64,000 nt of DNA from the NCBI GenBank assembly GCA_003020925.1, contig PXRT01000007.1, positions 11,248 to 75,247 of the forward strand. The letters run 5' to 3'. Both the position numbers and the translations under genes were made by a program. The notes beneath the pieces were generated by a model. The model ran no database searches and was not told where the DNA came from. It saw nothing but the letters and a program-made list of their open reading frames with translations. Below, one piece after another: positions 63,953-64,000 of the stretch. This DNA comes from Halobacteriales archaeon QS_6_64_34. GTDB taxonomy: Archaea; Halobacteriota; Halobacteria; Halobacteriales; Haloarculaceae. How positions within the stretch are numbered: the stretch's first letter is position 1; the number at the start of each line of letters is the position of its first letter.

Positions 63953-64000
63953 ATGTCAAAGAATTCAAGTAGACGAGAAATGCTGAAAAGAGGTGGTATC
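63953..64000 (+). CDS. Start of a Tat-exported protein (cut by window end)
   Basis: Only 16 codons are inside the window: 'MSKNSSRREMLKRGGI'. The twin-Arg motif RREMLKRGG indicates a Tat signal peptide. It starts 10 nt after the stop of the HEAGH gene and shares its AT-rich composition, so the two are probably one operon and one acquired unit. Confidence 0.6.
   Translation, partial: MSKNSSRREMLKRGGI

Overview
This window is chromosomal DNA from a haloarchaeon, most likely a member of the Haloarculaceae; the family placement is an inference. The evidence is high GC with strongly acidic proteins, leaderless promoters with a TATA box about 26 nt before the start codon, split archaeal RNA polymerase subunits (B'', B', A', A''), archaeal-type ribosomal proteins, eIF1/SUI1, RLI/ABCE1, SepF, F420 enzymes, Tat signals, a PGF-CTERM-like tail and many haloarchaea-only DUF families.

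Layout. 1-2.9 kb: a repeat copy, an HExxH protein, and a biotin ECF transporter (bioY-bioM-bioN). 3.0-12.9 kb: the rpoH-rpoB2-rpoB1-rpoA1-rpoA2-nusA block followed by rps12-rps7, all on the minus strand; rpoA2 carries a 200-residue mini-intein. 13.2-14.9 kb: tRNA-Asp, a hairpin built from its 3' end, an AT-richer PD-(D/E)XK nuclease-like gene and a hypothetical gene. 15.0-17.3 kb: a small regulator, cofE and mer (F420 pathway) and a small membrane protein. 17.5-18.7 kb: an AT-rich lipoprotein gene and a second repeat copy. 19.0-23.2 kb: a MoxR-DUF58-transglutaminase operon. 23.2-33.6 kb: housekeeping genes (eIF1, M50 protease, EngB, DUF389, SIMPL, NOG1, ASCH, hisE, pdxT, PrsW, riboflavin synthase, SDR, DUF192). 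33.7-37.5 kb: tRNA-Val, tRNA-Phe with a second T-arm hairpin, a stand-alone TnpB element with a probable omega-RNA end, and an accessory gene. 37.6-54.8 kb: RLI, an EMC6-like protein, small zinc-finger genes, PIN-ATPase-KH, M20 and M32 peptidases, a secreted nuclease-like enzyme, a third full repeat copy in front of ubaA, a BtuF-like protein, a PUA protein, SepF and an ABC-2 exporter. 54.9-57.3 kb: two exported proteins with mosaic composition. 57.4-62.0 kb: DUF6432, a rhodanese-MBL protein, an HxlR regulator and an RNB ribonuclease. 62.1-64.0 kb: a decayed norB fragment, a small AbrB-like protein, an AT-rich HEAGH protein and the start of a Tat-exported protein.

The strongest unexplained signals are these. 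(1) A dispersed repeat has a conserved right end that stops 49-52 nt before the start codon of three unrelated genes. (2) Two tRNA genes (Asp and Phe) are each followed by the same construction: an inverted T-arm copy, an inner stem, then a direct copy of the T-arm to discriminator base. (3) A 41-codon zinc-knuckle ORF, absent from the ORF track, is ATGA-coupled to another small zinc-finger gene. (4) A 33-codon leader ORF with a good Shine-Dalgarno overlaps the GTG start of eIF1. (5) A norB pseudogene is visible only as a shifted, nonsense-bearing reading frame.
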